From: a virus
Length of the DNA: 64,000 nt
Virus record (IMG/VR): IMGVR_UViG_3300044984_000411
Location: 1-64,000 of that record
Reading direction: 5' to 3' (one strand)
A program made the position numbers and the translations under genes. Positions 43,847-54,216 of the stretch are shown here, in pieces. Every line of letters starts with the position of its first letter. The first letter of the stretch is position 1. The notes below the pieces were generated by a model. It did no database searches and was not told the DNA's origin. It saw only the letters and a program-made list of their open reading frames with translations.

Positions 43847-46800
43847 TTATGCAGGTTCAATGGTTATTTGTGACGACTTTACGTCTGTATAGATTGTATA
43901 GTTAAAGCTATCGACACCAACATATGACTCTGACGCATATCCACCAGCTGAATTTCTTGATGTTCCAGTAAATGTCTTGTAGATTTCTTCTGACGATAGT
44001 CCACGAATCTCTGTACCAGATGATTGAGATATAATATCCGACCAAACACCTGTTGTGTAGTCGTTCCATGTTTGAAGCGAGTTTGTGTCATAAAGAACAT
44101 TAATCCAAATATTTTCTACCAACACAAGACCATGTTCGTCTCCAGACTTTAGCTGTGCATAAACAAAGTTATTCATGAGCATTGGTCCAGAAATATTTAT
44201 TGTCCCAGCTTCACTTGTAAAGGCGTAAACTGTTTTAAACTTTATTCCAAGAGTAAACCATTCGTCTAAAGATACTACTGGATACTCTGTCTTTATTCCA
44301 TTGATATAATATTCAACGTCAGTATAATCAGTACCGCTTTCATTCTTGGCAAAGATTCTTGCTCTTGTATTTGCTGTATTTACTGAGTCTATATAGAATC
44401 TTATTTTTGTATCTGGATTATCTGTTATGTTTACTGTTTCAAAAATAAGAACGTCGCTTGTAGAAAATTGTTCAAGATTAAACTTTGCAACCATCTGCAA
44501 GAATCCTATTTCAAAAGTGTCGGAGAGTTCAGTGTTTATATTAATATAGTATCCGTTTGAGGCTGACGGTGTTCCTGTTATTTGCATACCAGAGTTTGAC
44601 GATAGATAATAATATGGCAAAGTAAATTTAGGCAATACTGCTGCAGATACGTTTCCATAAGGAATTAAGTTTGTTACAGTAGACGTTCCAAATTCTGTTG
44701 GATTGGAAGAGTCTGTATTTAGCCCCTGTCCAGTAATTTGCAAATGCCTAATACCAATTGGCTTCATGACTAGGCTATCTGCATTAACTTCAATATGTGC
44801 AACTACAGCTAGCGTTTCTAGGTCAGCAGTAGTGGGTATATAAATAGCTGTTCCGTCTACCATCTCATATTTTGTATTTGCATATCCAGATGATGATGAG
44901 ATTACATTTGAGCTTGTTACTCTTGAAGATGTGTTGTAAGTCAGTACGTCTGCTTCTGCACCAGATGCAAGTGTTTGGAATGTTAGATAAGTTCTTGCTA
45001 AAGATGATGATGTGTTGTATTCATTCGAAGAAAATGATATTGGCTTTGGATAATCTACATTAAACTGTAGATAGTCTAGGGCGTATTTTGTTCCAGTTGG
45101 GGCTTCAACATACTTTGCAAAAAATGACAATGGAATAGATTCTTGCCAATACATATTAGTAGCAATGTCCAAAAATATTTTAGAGTCAAACTTGTTTAAA
45201 AATAACGTGTAGCTTGCTGTGTGAGAATCTAGAGTTGCTGCTGTTCCAGTAAAAAATCCATCGGAATCAAATTCTGCTGACACTTTAGACAAGTTTCTTT
45301 TATCCATAAATCCAAACTTATAGATTTTTCCAGTAAATGTCGTGTCTGTTGTAAACGCTTCATCACCACCAATATACAAAATTAGATTTTTGTGGTTACC
45401 AAAAAACTCAGAGAAGTTTGGGTCTACATTATCGATTAGGTCTTGAAATACAACACCTGCTGCAAACTTTGTTCCAATCACATTTCCAGTCGCTGTATAC
45501 AATGCACTACTTACTGTGCCATTGTAGCTAAACTTATAAATAATTTTATCTGTAGTAGACTCCCTTATTGTGTATGCTTCTAGATAGTCTCCATTAATCT
45601 TATTAAATATTTTAAACAAAATTTGCTTAGTTGTATTGTTTTCTGAACGTGTAGCAACAATATAAATACCCTGAGTTTTATTAATTGTTGGATTTATATT
45701 GTCAAAAAGAATATGGCTTTCTGTGGAATTCCATCCTGCTGTTGGTTGTAGGTCAATATGGTCATATGGTGAATTTTGAGCCAATAGCAAGTCTTCATCT
45801 GTAAACGTTGCTGATGGAGCCAGAACAATTGTTGGGACAGTATATTTAGGTGACTTTAGAATGTTTGTTTCTGAAATACAGTTGCTTAAAATTCCTTCAG
45901 TCCACTGGTATTTTTGATTGTTTCCGTATGCTCTGTTACTTCCATAGTTTGCAAAAGAATAGTCTGGAAAAATAGAGTCACCGTCATATCCAGATACGAG
46001 TTCATCTTGAAAATGTTTTGTTCCCTGACCATAAACAAATCTTTTTTGTGCCAAAACTTTATCGATAGCATAGGCATAAATTGCAACACAGCTAACTTCT
46101 ATTCTTGGAATATCTGTGTAACAGTAAAACCCTATCCAGTCTTGAATATCGCTACTTCCGTCAAAGTATTCTTCTAAGGCAACGTCTTCAATGTCGTAGT
46201 TTATTGCTCCAATAAAATCTCCGTTAATAAACATTTGTGCTCCAGATATTGAAGTAACTACCTGTAGCAACATTGGTCTATCCCACTCTCCAACATAGTG
46301 CGACAATGTATTTCCAGCAATATTTAAAATTAGATGTGGTCCGTCAGCATAGATTCCATCGTTGCCAACAATTGGTCCAATGATTTTCTTTGCTTCTGAT
46401 GTACCAGCTTTTATTCTTAACCATGTTTCAAATGTTCTTGTTTTTGTCTTTTGCGATTCATTTAAAAATCCATTTCCTGGAACTATTAGGGATGGCAGTC
46501 CATCGTTATAAGAAAGAACTGTTGAATTTGAGGAACCATAAACAAGTGGAAAAGAAGAACTTCTTGCTCCAGCAACTGCATCGCTAATAACGTAATATCC
46601 AGCATTTGTTGTAGAAGAATAGGCTGGAGCTTCAACAGCTGTTACGTTAGTTCCTGTTAGTGGAATTGTTGCTGGAATAGTCGAAGAAACTGAACCAAGA
46701 CTTTCCATATTTGCATCTTCTGCCCACTTGCCAACAGATAGTCCATTTATTAAAATAGAAACTGAATCTGAAACTGTTGGAAGATTGTAGGTAAATCTAA

Positions 46801-47272
46801 TTACTATGTTTGCTCCAGTTGGTTGTGCATTAAATGTTGCCGAAGCAAACTCCCAAGAATAAAAATCTGATGTTAAAATTTCGTCTGACCACTGAACTGC
46901 TCCAGCTCCAATCTTATATCCAATTTCAAGTTTTGATATATATGGAGTTGTTTTAAAATAATAAAATCCAATTGTAAAGGTATCTTCACTTGAAGAAAAT
47001 GTAAAGTTGCTTGTTGCTGTAAAGCTGCTACTACCAGTACCAACAACTCCAGTCTTAGACACTTCTGTTACAGTTGTTCCAAGTTTATAGTATGGTGGCG
47101 TTGTTTGGTCAAACGGTGCTCCTGCTGCACTGCTTGTGTATGTCCAAGAAACTAGGCTTCTGTTTGTATCTGAAATTAACGACAGATATTTTAGGTCATT
47201 GTCTAGTGTCCATAGAGCGATTGGGTGCTCTGCAAAAATTTTTTCTGCATAAAGATTAGAAGGATTAGCCAT
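43847..47272 (-). CDS. Large lectin-like (LamG/concanavalin-type) virion protein
   Basis: 1141 residues, starting NLYAEKIFAEHPIALWTLDND, a start typical of phage structural proteins carrying LamG-type jelly rolls. Regions TRTFETWLRIKAGTSE...LLQVVTSISGAQMFINGDFIGAI and FEIGFLQMVAKFNLEQF...WFTLGIKFKTVYAF read as at least two concanavalin-like sandwiches. It probably decorates head or tail and binds glycans. TGGTAGAAT seven bases before the ATG gives a leaderless mRNA. Confidence 0.65.
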   Translation of the reverse strand: MANPSNLYAEKIFAEHPIALWTLDNDLKYLSLISDTNRSLVSWTYTSSAAGAPFDQTTPPYYKLGTTVTEVSKTGVVGTGSSSFTATSNFTFSSSEDTFTIGFYYFKTTPYISKLEIGYKIGAGAVQWSDEILTSDFYSWEFASATFNAQPTGANIVIRFTYNLPTVSDSVSILINGLSVGKWAEDANMESLGSVSSTIPATIPLTGTNVTAVEAPAYSSTTNAGYYVISDAVAGARSSSFPLVYGSSNSTVLSYNDGLPSLIVPGNGFLNESQKTKTRTFETWLRIKAGTSEAKKIIGPIVGNDGIYADGPHLILNIAGNTLSHYVGEWDRPMLLQVVTSISGAQMFINGDFIGAINYDIEDVALEEYFDGSSDIQDWIGFYCYTDIPRIEVSCVAIYAYAIDKVLAQKRFVYGQGTKHFQDELVSGYDGDSIFPDYSFANYGSNRAYGNNQKYQWTEGILSNCISETNILKSPKYTVPTIVLAPSATFTDEDLLLAQNSPYDHIDLQPTAGWNSTESHILFDNINPTINKTQGIYIVATRSENNTTKQILFKIFNKINGDYLEAYTIRESTTDKIIYKFSYNGTVSSALYTATGNVIGTKFAAGVVFQDLIDNVDPNFSEFFGNHKNLILYIGGDEAFTTDTTFTGKIYKFGFMDKRNLSKVSAEFDSDGFFTGTAATLDSHTASYTLFLNKFDSKIFLDIATNMYWQESIPLSFFAKYVEAPTGTKYALDYLQFNVDYPKPISFSSNEYNTSSSLARTYLTFQTLASGAEADVLTYNTSSRVTSSNVISSSSGYANTKYEMVDGTAIYIPTTADLETLAVVAHIEVNADSLVMKPIGIRHLQITGQGLNTDSSNPTEFGTSTVTNLIPYGNVSAAVLPKFTLPYYYLSSNSGMQITGTPSASNGYYININTELSDTFEIGFLQMVAKFNLEQFSTSDVLIFETVNITDNPDTKIRFYIDSVNTANTRARIFAKNESGTDYTDVEYYINGIKTEYPVVSLDEWFTLGIKFKTVYAFTSEAGTINISGPMLMNNFVYAQLKSGDEHGLVLVENIWINVLYDTNSLQTWNDYTTGVWSDIISQSSGTEIRGLSSEEIYKTFTGTSRNSAGGYASESYVGVDSFNYTIYTDVKSSQITIEPA

Positions 47273-47279
47273 GATATTA

Positions 47280-47288
47280 ATTCTACCA
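47280..47288 (-). promoter_or_regulatory. Extended -10 promoter, leaderless start at 47272
   Basis: Minus-strand TGG-TAGAAT followed by seven bases then ATG, just after the ribonucleotide reductase terminator. Confidence 0.55.
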
Positions 47289-47290
47289 CA

Positions 47291-47325
47291 TAAAGAAATG
47301 CCCTGCCGAATTAACGACAGGGCAT
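47291..47325 (-). terminator. Intrinsic terminator after the ribonucleotide reductase gene
   Basis: Minus strand: ATGCCCTGTCG / CGGCAGGGCAT stem (11 bp, one wobble), loop TTAATT, then TTCTTTA. Confidence 0.8.
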
Positions 47326-47338
47326 AACTCTATTTTGA

Positions 47339-49357
47339 CTAGTTCTTGTCTGGAATCTTAATCTCACAGTAGTCGGTGGTGCAATATGCCTCACCCTGTG
47401 CCTCAAGATTATCCACACCGTCATAGATTGCAGAGAAGTCAATCTTAGCAATTCTACCAATGTAGTAGTCGTACTCTTCTTCTGTGATTTCTGTATATGG
47501 CTGTTGCTCATAAACATCGTTTCCCATTGGAAGGAATGACACAGCCTTTAGCTGACCCTCGTACATATTTAGTACTGAGGCAACGTGCTGCTTTTCAGTC
47601 TCCTTGTCAAATGACAGGGTTACTGATACACCATTGTCTGACCAGTACTTCTGAGCAGTAGCAGCAAGTGCCATCTTCTCAAAGATAGTCACATCTTTCT
47701 CTGAACGCTTAATCCCTGAAGAGATTGGGAAGTATACTACCGAAGTGCTGTCTGAGTATAGTGCTGGCTCTACCTTGTACCCTGCTGCCTTGAAAAGGTG
47801 AAGCATTGGGTCCGTGTTTCCGAAACGGATAGAACGTAGGTAGAACTTGCCTCCTGGCATCCAGTGGACACCTGGAGTTGCTCCAGACAAGATTGATACT
47901 GAGCCAGATGGCTTAACTGTGGTTACACGAATTGATTCACGAACACATAGCCACTCTGAGTATTTTCTGTCATAGAAGCGAATCTTGTTGTAGCCTTCAT
48001 CCATCCATTCACGAGTTGCAGGTAGACCATGTGCGTCAGCGAATGATGCGATGCCAGTTAGCGAAGTTCCGATACGACGGTTACGCTGCATGATACCGTT
48101 AGTCTGTTGCCAGTGAGTTGGAAGAAGAGTTACAGTCTTTCCATAGAGGTAAGCAAACTTTAGAGTGCGTAGGAAGTCTTCCTTGCTCTCGTGACGGTTT
48201 AGGTGAACCTCAACTAGAGTACATAGTTCGTATGATTCTAGTGGCTGTTCTGCACATGGGTTAAATCCCATAACACGGTAGTCTTTGCCATCTGCAGGGT
48301 CTGCTAGGCGACCATAGTTACGAGCAACATCTAGCCAGATAAAGCCTGGCTCTCCGTTGTCTGCAATGCGGTCAACATACTGTGTGTAGTCCATACCAAC
48401 CTTAGCAGAAATAGAGTTGTTCGACATCCATGCCCAAGGAGCACGTTCTGGGAACTTGTCATAATTCTTTAGATTGATAAACTCTTCGTCTTCTGCACCA
48501 CCCAAAGCAAGGGTAGCAGAACGACGAACGTTACCTGCAACAACACAAGTACCAATAAGGTTAATAATGTCTACGATTGCACGAGAATCTAGTTTCTCTC
48601 CTGCACGTCCACCAATGACCTCACGAAGCTGTTCGTGTAGTTTGATAAGAGGAGCTGGTCCAGATGCTGTTCCACCAAAACCCTTAATTGGAGCACCTTC
48701 TGGTCTAACTAGCGAATAGTCAAACTTCTGGATGTTCTGGTTTGGTCTTAGCAAAGAGTTCAGGAGCAGTCTGATTGACTCTACCCAGCCCTCACGAGTA
48801 TCTGGGATTTCGTAAGTTACTTCTGGCTCTACTGGTGCATAGATTGGGAAGTTCTTTTCTGCACCAAGAGTGTCAAAACCTACACCAATACCTAGCATTA
48901 GGGCATCCATTACCCAAGCAAATAGAGCACCTGGGTCATTCTTATCTAGGTCCTTGGTTGATACCATTGCACAGTTCTGGAGTGCTGCTGAGTTACGCTT
49001 CTCCATAGTAAGAGGTGTTCCAAATGTCCACATACCACGACCTGGTGGAGTCCACTTTAGAGTAAACATTCTATCGAATGCTTCCTGTGCTGACTTCTGT
49101 GCCTTATAGTCATTCCATGGGAGACGGTTCTCCTTTGCATGGTTTTTCTGGACAGAGTACATACCTTCGATAACTCTGCGTACTACTTCGTACCAGCGTT
49201 CTTTGGTTCCGTCTTCTTTGACTCGTGAGTAGGTTCTGACGAAGGTGATTTCACCTAGCGAGTTACCTCCTGCATCCACGAATCCAAAGGGTGATTCCGC
49301 TGTTTTGTACTTTTCGACAAAATCATTGGGAAGGGTAAATGAGAAAAATTCCGACAT
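47339..49357 (-). CDS. nrdJ: Adenosylcobalamin-dependent (class II) ribonucleoside-triphosphate reductase
   Basis: 672 residues, converts NTPs to dNTPs using B12. SAALQNCAMVST (Cys129) and FNPCAEQPLESYELCTL (Cys368, Cys379, 11 apart) match the active-site cysteines of the monomeric Lactobacillus-type enzyme. CTTDYC at the C end is the redox pair. About 10 percent shorter than the Lactobacillus protein. It sits alone among virion genes with its own promoter and terminator. The host must supply cobalamin. Confidence 0.92.
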   Translation of the reverse strand: MSEFFSFTLPNDFVEKYKTAESPFGFVDAGGNSLGEITFVRTYSRVKEDGTKERWYEVVRRVIEGMYSVQKNHAKENRLPWNDYKAQKSAQEAFDRMFTLKWTPPGRGMWTFGTPLTMEKRNSAALQNCAMVSTKDLDKNDPGALFAWVMDALMLGIGVGFDTLGAEKNFPIYAPVEPEVTYEIPDTREGWVESIRLLLNSLLRPNQNIQKFDYSLVRPEGAPIKGFGGTASGPAPLIKLHEQLREVIGGRAGEKLDSRAIVDIINLIGTCVVAGNVRRSATLALGGAEDEEFINLKNYDKFPERAPWAWMSNNSISAKVGMDYTQYVDRIADNGEPGFIWLDVARNYGRLADPADGKDYRVMGFNPCAEQPLESYELCTLVEVHLNRHESKEDFLRTLKFAYLYGKTVTLLPTHWQQTNGIMQRNRRIGTSLTGIASFADAHGLPATREWMDEGYNKIRFYDRKYSEWLCVRESIRVTTVKPSGSVSILSGATPGVHWMPGGKFYLRSIRFGNTDPMLHLFKAAGYKVEPALYSDSTSVVYFPISSGIKRSEKDVTIFEKMALAATAQKYWSDNGVSVTLSFDKETEKQHVASVLNMYEGQLKAVSFLPMGNDVYEQQPYTEITEEEYDYYIGRIAKIDFSAIYDGVDNLEAQGEAYCTTDYCEIKIPDKN

Positions 49358-49391
49358 AGTGTTTCCACCTTTCTATAACTGTAATGTATTT

Positions 49392-49400
49392 ATTATAGCA
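49392..49400 (-). promoter_or_regulatory. Extended -10 promoter for the ribonucleotide reductase gene
   Basis: Minus-strand TGC-TATAAT 35 nt before the ATG at 49357; AAAGGTGG is the ribosome site. Confidence 0.55.
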
Positions 49401-49422
49401 CAGTTTTAGAAAAAGTAAAACA

Positions 49423-52383
49423 CTATGCCCAAGTGCCAATATCTGTAATGTCTTCTGTTCCTAGTTCTGTTATCTTTAGATAAGAGCCAGCAAGGACTGT
49501 TGCAACCATAGAGCCACCAGCACCTGGAGTATATGCAAGTCTAATTGTAAAGTTACCTGCAACATCAACGTCAACGATACCCTTCATAAATGCTCTGAAG
49601 TAGTTGGTCGTTCCAGTTGCTACAGTAATTGTATTTAGTGCTGGGAAGGTTGTTGTTCCAGTTCTTCGTACTCCAGAAAGTGCAGCAGCGTTAGTCATTA
49701 CGGTAGTGCTTGACGAATAGTCGTAGTATAGTTCTGTTGAAGATGGTGTTGCAGGACTAGACGGTGAGCCAGGAGTAATGATTAGTGTGCAAGAGTTGCT
49801 GCTTGCTACGCTTTCAATAAACAATACCATTTCTACTTCATAGGCTGTTCCAGCTTTTAGAGCAACACCATTTGTTCCAAAAGCACTAACGGTTCCAGCA
49901 GTACCGCCAGCAAGGTTTGCAACCTGTGTGCTACTTTGGATAAGTTTCATGTACATTGGTGGTCTAATGTTTGTTGATGCTGAACCACCGCCTTCAGTTA
50001 TATCCAGATAGTATCCTCTTGCTGAACCACCCTGTTCGAAGAAACGCAATCTATTCTGATAAACATCTACCGTTACTCCATTAGTAATTGTAGTATTTGT
50101 TGCTGGACTAGCAAGGAATACTTCTCCACCCTCATCGCCAGATGATGCAGTTACGCTAATTTTTCCAGGGAATGAAACAGTGCTTCCTGTTGCTCCAATA
50201 GCCATTGTTGTTGCTGCTCCACCAATGTTTAGTGTAGTTGCAGTGGTATTAATGAGATTAAAGGTTGTTTGGTTTGTGAGAAGGTCTCCACCATTAACGC
50301 TAATATCTCCACCAGTAGAAAGTTGATTTGTAGAGGGGTTATAAATTAGACCAGCGTCTGTGTATAGTGCTTCTGCTGTTGCAGTTCCATTATTAGCATC
50401 CACAAATACTGGGTAGAACGATGCATTTGTTGCCGTAGATACTGTTTTTGCTGTATCTGCAGATGTGGCGTTTGCAGCAGTTCCACCTACCGCCAAATAA
50501 GTTCCAGAAAGGTCTGGAATATCTGCAGAAACTAGAGCACGAAACGAAGGTGCAGCACTTGGACCACCTGCTGGACCAGCAAGAACATAGTTAGTTGTTT
50601 TTGAGCCATATGGATTTGTTGTGTCACCATACCCAACAGACGCTGCAGAAATTGCTGTTCCATTACCAGAAAGAAGTCCTGTAACGCTTGTAGATATTGT
50701 AATTGCTGGAGTAGTTGTTGCGTTTGCTACTGTTCCAGCAAAACCATTAGCAGATACCACAGATGCAGTAGTTACTGTTCCACTACCAGTACCTGCTCCA
50801 ATAGCAGTTCTAAAGTTTGTATCTGATAATGCAGATACCGTATTATCTGCATTAATTCTTATAAATCTAATTGCAGATGGATTTGTTAGCTCTAAAAGAT
50901 TTTCTCCAACAGTTGTAGCTCCTAGTGATGCCAAGTGCGTAGAAGCATTTTCTGTTGTAATACTATTATCTGTATTTACTTTTAGGAATGTTGTTGCTGA
51001 TGGATTTGTAAGGGTAAAAAGATTTGAGCCAACAGTAGTAGCTCCAAGAGTTGTTCTTGCGGTTCCTGCAGTTGTGTCGTCAAGGATTGTTCTAGCAAAT
51101 GAAGTTAGAGTAGTTGTGCTTGCGGTTCCAGAACCAGTAAAATATGGAAGAGCGTCTGCTGCTGAAGTTACTCCAGCAAGTGCTGTCAGCTCTGTATCTA
51201 ATGGCTGTGCGTCTGTAATTCCATATCCAGAAAGCGTTGTTGGTTCACCAGAAATCTTTGACCAAGCCAATTCAGTAATCCAAGATGGATTTGCATAACT
51301 ACCATTTGTATAAACACCATTTGTAACAGTTCCAGCATTTCCTGTTACGTTGCCATCAAAGGTTCCTGTACTGCCAGAAATAACTTCTGATGTAATTGTT
51401 GCATCTGGAACAAAAGTAAAGTATTGTGTTGAATCATCAAATCCAAAAAAGCCAATTTTTGCTGTAGAGCCATTGTGCCATCTAAATGCAATACCACGGT
51501 CTTTGTTGTCGTCGCTACCTGGAGCAGTGTCTCCACCAAGGGTAAATATTGGGTCGTCAACTGTAACAATTGTAGAATTAATTGTTGTAGTTGTTCCATT
51601 TACAGTTAAATCTTTTACTGTCAGGTCTCCAGTTACAATAACGTTACCGCCAACATTTAGATTTTCCTGAATACCTACGCCACCAGTTACTTTCAAAGCA
51701 CCAGTAGTTGTAGATGTTGATGTTGTTGAGTTTGTAATAGAAATAGCGGTATTTGTTGTGGCTCCACGTCCAGTTACATCAGATAGGGTGCTTGTTTCAG
51801 TATAAGATGTTAGATATCCAGCGGACGCATGGTTACCCCAGCCATAAGCCGTATTCCAGTTAGAAGAGTTGTCCGTAACTGTTGAATATACTCCAGAACC
51901 ATTTGTTTTTAAAAATCCTGCACTAGACAATGTAGCAGATGCAATACCTGCTAGGTCAGCATCGTATGCCTGAACATTTGTTCCGATAACCAAACCTAAA
52001 GATGTTCTAGCTGTTGCTGAATCTAGACCAGTTGAGCCACCATCCCACTTAAGTCTGTCTGTATAGGCAGTGTCCCACTCAGTCTGCTTTGCTGTTGTTG
52101 GAATTGCGTATCCTGCTGAAAGACTAATTGCAAGAGTTCCAGATGTAGTTACTGGGTTTCCAGATACACTAAGTCCTGTTGGAACAGAAAGGTCTACAGA
52201 AGTTACAGTTCCAGAGCCACCAGCTGAAGTTGAAAAGTATGGCAAAGCTGACCAAGCAGAAGCTCCATCCCCAATTTTAAACTTACCTGTGTTTGTCTCG
52301 TAGCCAATTTCTCCAACTGCTAGAGTTGGGTTTGATGATGTCCAGTTAGTAGATATGCCTCTTTTGTGCTGAATTATGGTCAT
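49423..52383 (-). CDS. Tail fibre protein with tropism-determinant-like N end
   Basis: 986 residues. [39 protein letters not shown] is the N-terminal pattern of many fibre proteins (read in pieces), which attaches to the tail. A long repetitive shaft follows with recurring ATTVGxNLxxLTNPSA units, then a C-terminal beta domain (about 850-986) ending TDIGTWA that resembles the end of the 339-residue gene (IVTGAWT). Likely receptor binding. Confidence 0.7.
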   Translation of the reverse strand: MTIIQHKRGISTNWTSSNPTLAVGEIGYETNTGKFKIGDGASAWSALPYFSTSAGGSGTVTSVDLSVPTGLSVSGNPVTTSGTLAISLSAGYAIPTTAKQTEWDTAYTDRLKWDGGSTGLDSATARTSLGLVIGTNVQAYDADLAGIASATLSSAGFLKTNGSGVYSTVTDNSSNWNTAYGWGNHASAGYLTSYTETSTLSDVTGRGATTNTAISITNSTTSTSTTTGALKVTGGVGIQENLNVGGNVIVTGDLTVKDLTVNGTTTTINSTIVTVDDPIFTLGGDTAPGSDDNKDRGIAFRWHNGSTAKIGFFGFDDSTQYFTFVPDATITSEVISGSTGTFDGNVTGNAGTVTNGVYTNGSYANPSWITELAWSKISGEPTTLSGYGITDAQPLDTELTALAGVTSAADALPYFTGSGTASTTTLTSFARTILDDTTAGTARTTLGATTVGSNLFTLTNPSATTFLKVNTDNSITTENASTHLASLGATTVGENLLELTNPSAIRFIRINADNTVSALSDTNFRTAIGAGTGSGTVTTASVVSANGFAGTVANATTTPAITISTSVTGLLSGNGTAISAASVGYGDTTNPYGSKTTNYVLAGPAGGPSAAPSFRALVSADIPDLSGTYLAVGGTAANATSADTAKTVSTATNASFYPVFVDANNGTATAEALYTDAGLIYNPSTNQLSTGGDISVNGGDLLTNQTTFNLINTTATTLNIGGAATTMAIGATGSTVSFPGKISVTASSGDEGGEVFLASPATNTTITNGVTVDVYQNRLRFFEQGGSARGYYLDITEGGGSASTNIRPPMYMKLIQSSTQVANLAGGTAGTVSAFGTNGVALKAGTAYEVEMVLFIESVASSNSCTLIITPGSPSSPATPSSTELYYDYSSSTTVMTNAAALSGVRRTGTTTFPALNTITVATGTTNYFRAFMKGIVDVDVAGNFTIRLAYTPGAGGSMVATVLAGSYLKITELGTEDITDIGTWA

Positions 52384-52393
52384 GGTAATAAAT

Positions 52394-52402
52394 ATTATAT
52401 CA
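52394..52402 (-). promoter_or_regulatory. Extended -10 promoter before the fibre gene
   Basis: Minus-strand TGA-TATAAT ten bases before the ATG at 52383; no Shine-Dalgarno fits in between. Confidence 0.5.
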
Positions 52403-52441
52403 TAATAAGGCTGTGAACTTATTGTTAAAAATCTTAAGATT

Positions 52442-52471
52442 TTGGATTTTGGGTCTAAATCATGGTATAAT
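52442..52471 (+). promoter_or_regulatory. Rightward promoter of the NlpC/P60 gene
   Basis: TTGGAT, an 18-bp spacer and TGG-TATAAT (extended -10). It faces opposite to all surrounding genes. Confidence 0.65.
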
Positions 52472-52477
52472 TTACTA

Positions 52478-52584
52478 AAGCTTCCCCTTAAAAGGAAGTT
52501 TTTGCTTTATCGGATTCTACTTCATAAAGAATAGTGTCTGCCAGAATACCGTGCAGTATGGCGGTAGAGTAACAACATAAAAAA
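52478..52584 (+). promoter_or_regulatory. Structured 5' leader of the NlpC/P60 gene
   Basis: An 8-bp hairpin (CTTCC...GGAAG core, 52478-52501) followed by TTTTTGCTTT lies at the predicted transcript start and looks like an attenuator. A second bulged stem (CTGCC, ATAC, loop CGTGCA, GTAT, GGCGG; 52538-52564) precedes the ribosome site. It is not a riboswitch class I recognise. Confidence 0.5.
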
Positions 52585-52599
52585 TAAGGAGGTAGCAAA

Positions 52600-53157
52600 A
52601 TGATTAAAAAATTTGCTGCAGTAGGCGTGATGGTTTTATCGCTTACAATGTGTTCGACTTCTGTTTCAGCAGTTGAACAAAAACCAATTGTTTCAAATGT
52701 AATACAAAATAATAACTTTGCTATTGAGACTGCACTTAGTTTTCAAGAACAAATGCTTATTGACCGCAATACCCAAATAGTAAAAAATGCAATTGCTAAA
52801 TTAAAGCAATATGTAGGAAAAACCTGGTATGTATTCTCAGGTAGCACTCCCAGTGGATGGGACTGCTCAGGTCTAACAATGTGGACCTACCAGCAAGTTG
52901 GAATTGAACTAAAACACAGTGCAAGCATCCAAAAAAATGCTGGTAAAAAATATAAAACCCCAAAAATTGGTGACGTGGTTGCTTTCGGATGGAAAAACTA
53001 TTCTGGAGCACAGCACGTTGGAATCTATATTGGTAATGGAAAAATGATTCATGCTCCTGCTCCTGGACAAAGGACTGCAATTATTTCTGTAAAGAAATGG
53101 GCTAAAATGAATTGGAATACCAAAGTTACTTATACGAGGTTTATAGAAACTAACTAA
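52600..53157 (+). CDS. Exported NlpC/P60 cysteine peptidase, candidate endolysin
   Basis: 185 residues. Signal peptide (MIKKFAAVGVMVLSL...SAVE), a linker helix, then the NlpC/P60 domain: WDCSGLTMW (Cys), GAQHVGIYIGNG (His), MIHAPAPG (third polar residue). Cleaves peptide stems of peptidoglycan. It is the only clear cell-wall hydrolase in the window and the only rightward gene in the left 58 kb. AAGGAGGT precedes the ATG; a bidirectional terminator follows. Could be a secreted lysin or a moron that remodels the host wall. Confidence 0.85.
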   Translation: MIKKFAAVGVMVLSLTMCSTSVSAVEQKPIVSNVIQNNNFAIETALSFQEQMLIDRNTQIVKNAIAKLKQYVGKTWYVFSGSTPSGWDCSGLTMWTYQQVGIELKHSASIQKNAGKKYKTPKIGDVVAFGWKNYSGAQHVGIYIGNGKMIHAPAPGQRTAIISVKKWAKMNWNTKVTYTRFIETN

Positions 53158-53159
53158 AA

Positions 53160-53190
53160 AAATACCCTGGCTCAAAAGGTCAGGGTATTT
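53160..53190. terminator. Bidirectional intrinsic terminator
   Basis: AAATACCCTG/CAGGGTATTT stem (10 bp) with an 11-nt loop, A run before and T run after, so it works for the NlpC/P60 gene (+) and the converging fibre gene (-). Confidence 0.85.
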
Positions 53191-54210
53191 TTATGTCCAG
53201 GCTCCAGTTACAATGTTTGCGTTAGCAGCACCAACCTTGTTTACGGTCACATATGCTCCTGCAGATAGCGTTAGTGACGATAAGGCATTTGAAGCGTTAG
53301 CAATCACAATGTTTGGAGTAAATGCTCCGCTAGAGGACGTTCTAATGATTCCCTTAACGTGATACTGTCCAGTTGCCGTAGAAGATGTTCCAGAATAAGT
53401 AACAGTTCCAGATGTAAGTGGTGTTCCAGTAATGCTTGCGAAAGTTGTTGTTGGTGAAGCTGAAGTTGTGCTAGAAGAGTAGCTTGCTTCATAGCTTCCA
53501 GTTGAGCTTGTTGGCAAAGCAATTGATGTTAGGATGGTTGTATTTGAACCAGAACCAGATGTTTGCGATGTAAGTGCAAACCAAAGGTCAAACTCATAAA
53601 CAGTGTTTGCTTCAAGTGCTAGAGACACACCAAATAGTGACTGGCTTCCTGCTGTAGTTGTTAAGCTTCTTGTTGACGTAAGCGAGTATACGTGTTTTGG
53701 TGAAACTAGTCCACGTTTTGTAGTTGTATTATTTGTCATAAAGAATAGACCATTGTATTCGACTACACCAGCTAAAGGTGTGTCTAGAACTGTTCCAGAT
53801 GAAAATGTTACTGGTGCCAAAGTATTTGTTCCAGTTCTTACTCGCAGTTCTGATAAAAGTGGAACCTCTGATACCCATCTATCATTTGTTCCGTCGTAGT
53901 AAAATTCTGAGCTAGACATTGCTGTTCCAGCAAGAATTGGTCTAAATCTAATTGGAAAACCAGTAGCGTCTGTAGCAATAATCGACATACCATTTCTAGA
54001 TGCATTTACAGTAGAAATTTCTAAACTTCCACCTGATGCTGTTTTTAATGTTTGAGTTCTTCCAGATGCTCCGCCAAAAGTATTTGCCTTATTAAGAATT
54101 GCAACCCCTGCCTCAATATCTGTGTGGTAGTTGGTGAATGCTGTTACAATATTTGCACTGTCTCCAAGTGCTGGAATCGTTGCAACAAGGTCTGTTCCTA
54201 TTTCAGTCAT
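53191..54210 (-). CDS. Fibre-associated virion protein
   Basis: 339 residues. Begins TEIGTDLVATIPALGDSANIVTAFTNYHTDIEAGVAIL; a beta-rich middle (RFRPILAGTAMSSSEFYYDG) and a C domain (VYEFDLWFALTSQTSG...IVTGAWT) similar in layout to the end of the 986-residue fibre. Leaderless: TGATATAAT lies six bases before the ATG. Confidence 0.6.
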   Translation of the reverse strand: MTEIGTDLVATIPALGDSANIVTAFTNYHTDIEAGVAILNKANTFGGASGRTQTLKTASGGSLEISTVNASRNGMSIIATDATGFPIRFRPILAGTAMSSSEFYYDGTNDRWVSEVPLLSELRVRTGTNTLAPVTFSSGTVLDTPLAGVVEYNGLFFMTNNTTTKRGLVSPKHVYSLTSTRSLTTTAGSQSLFGVSLALEANTVYEFDLWFALTSQTSGSGSNTTILTSIALPTSSTGSYEASYSSSTTSASPTTTFASITGTPLTSGTVTYSGTSSTATGQYHVKGIIRTSSSGAFTPNIVIANASNALSSLTLSAGAYVTVNKVGAANANIVTGAWT

Positions 54211-54216
54211 ATGTAA

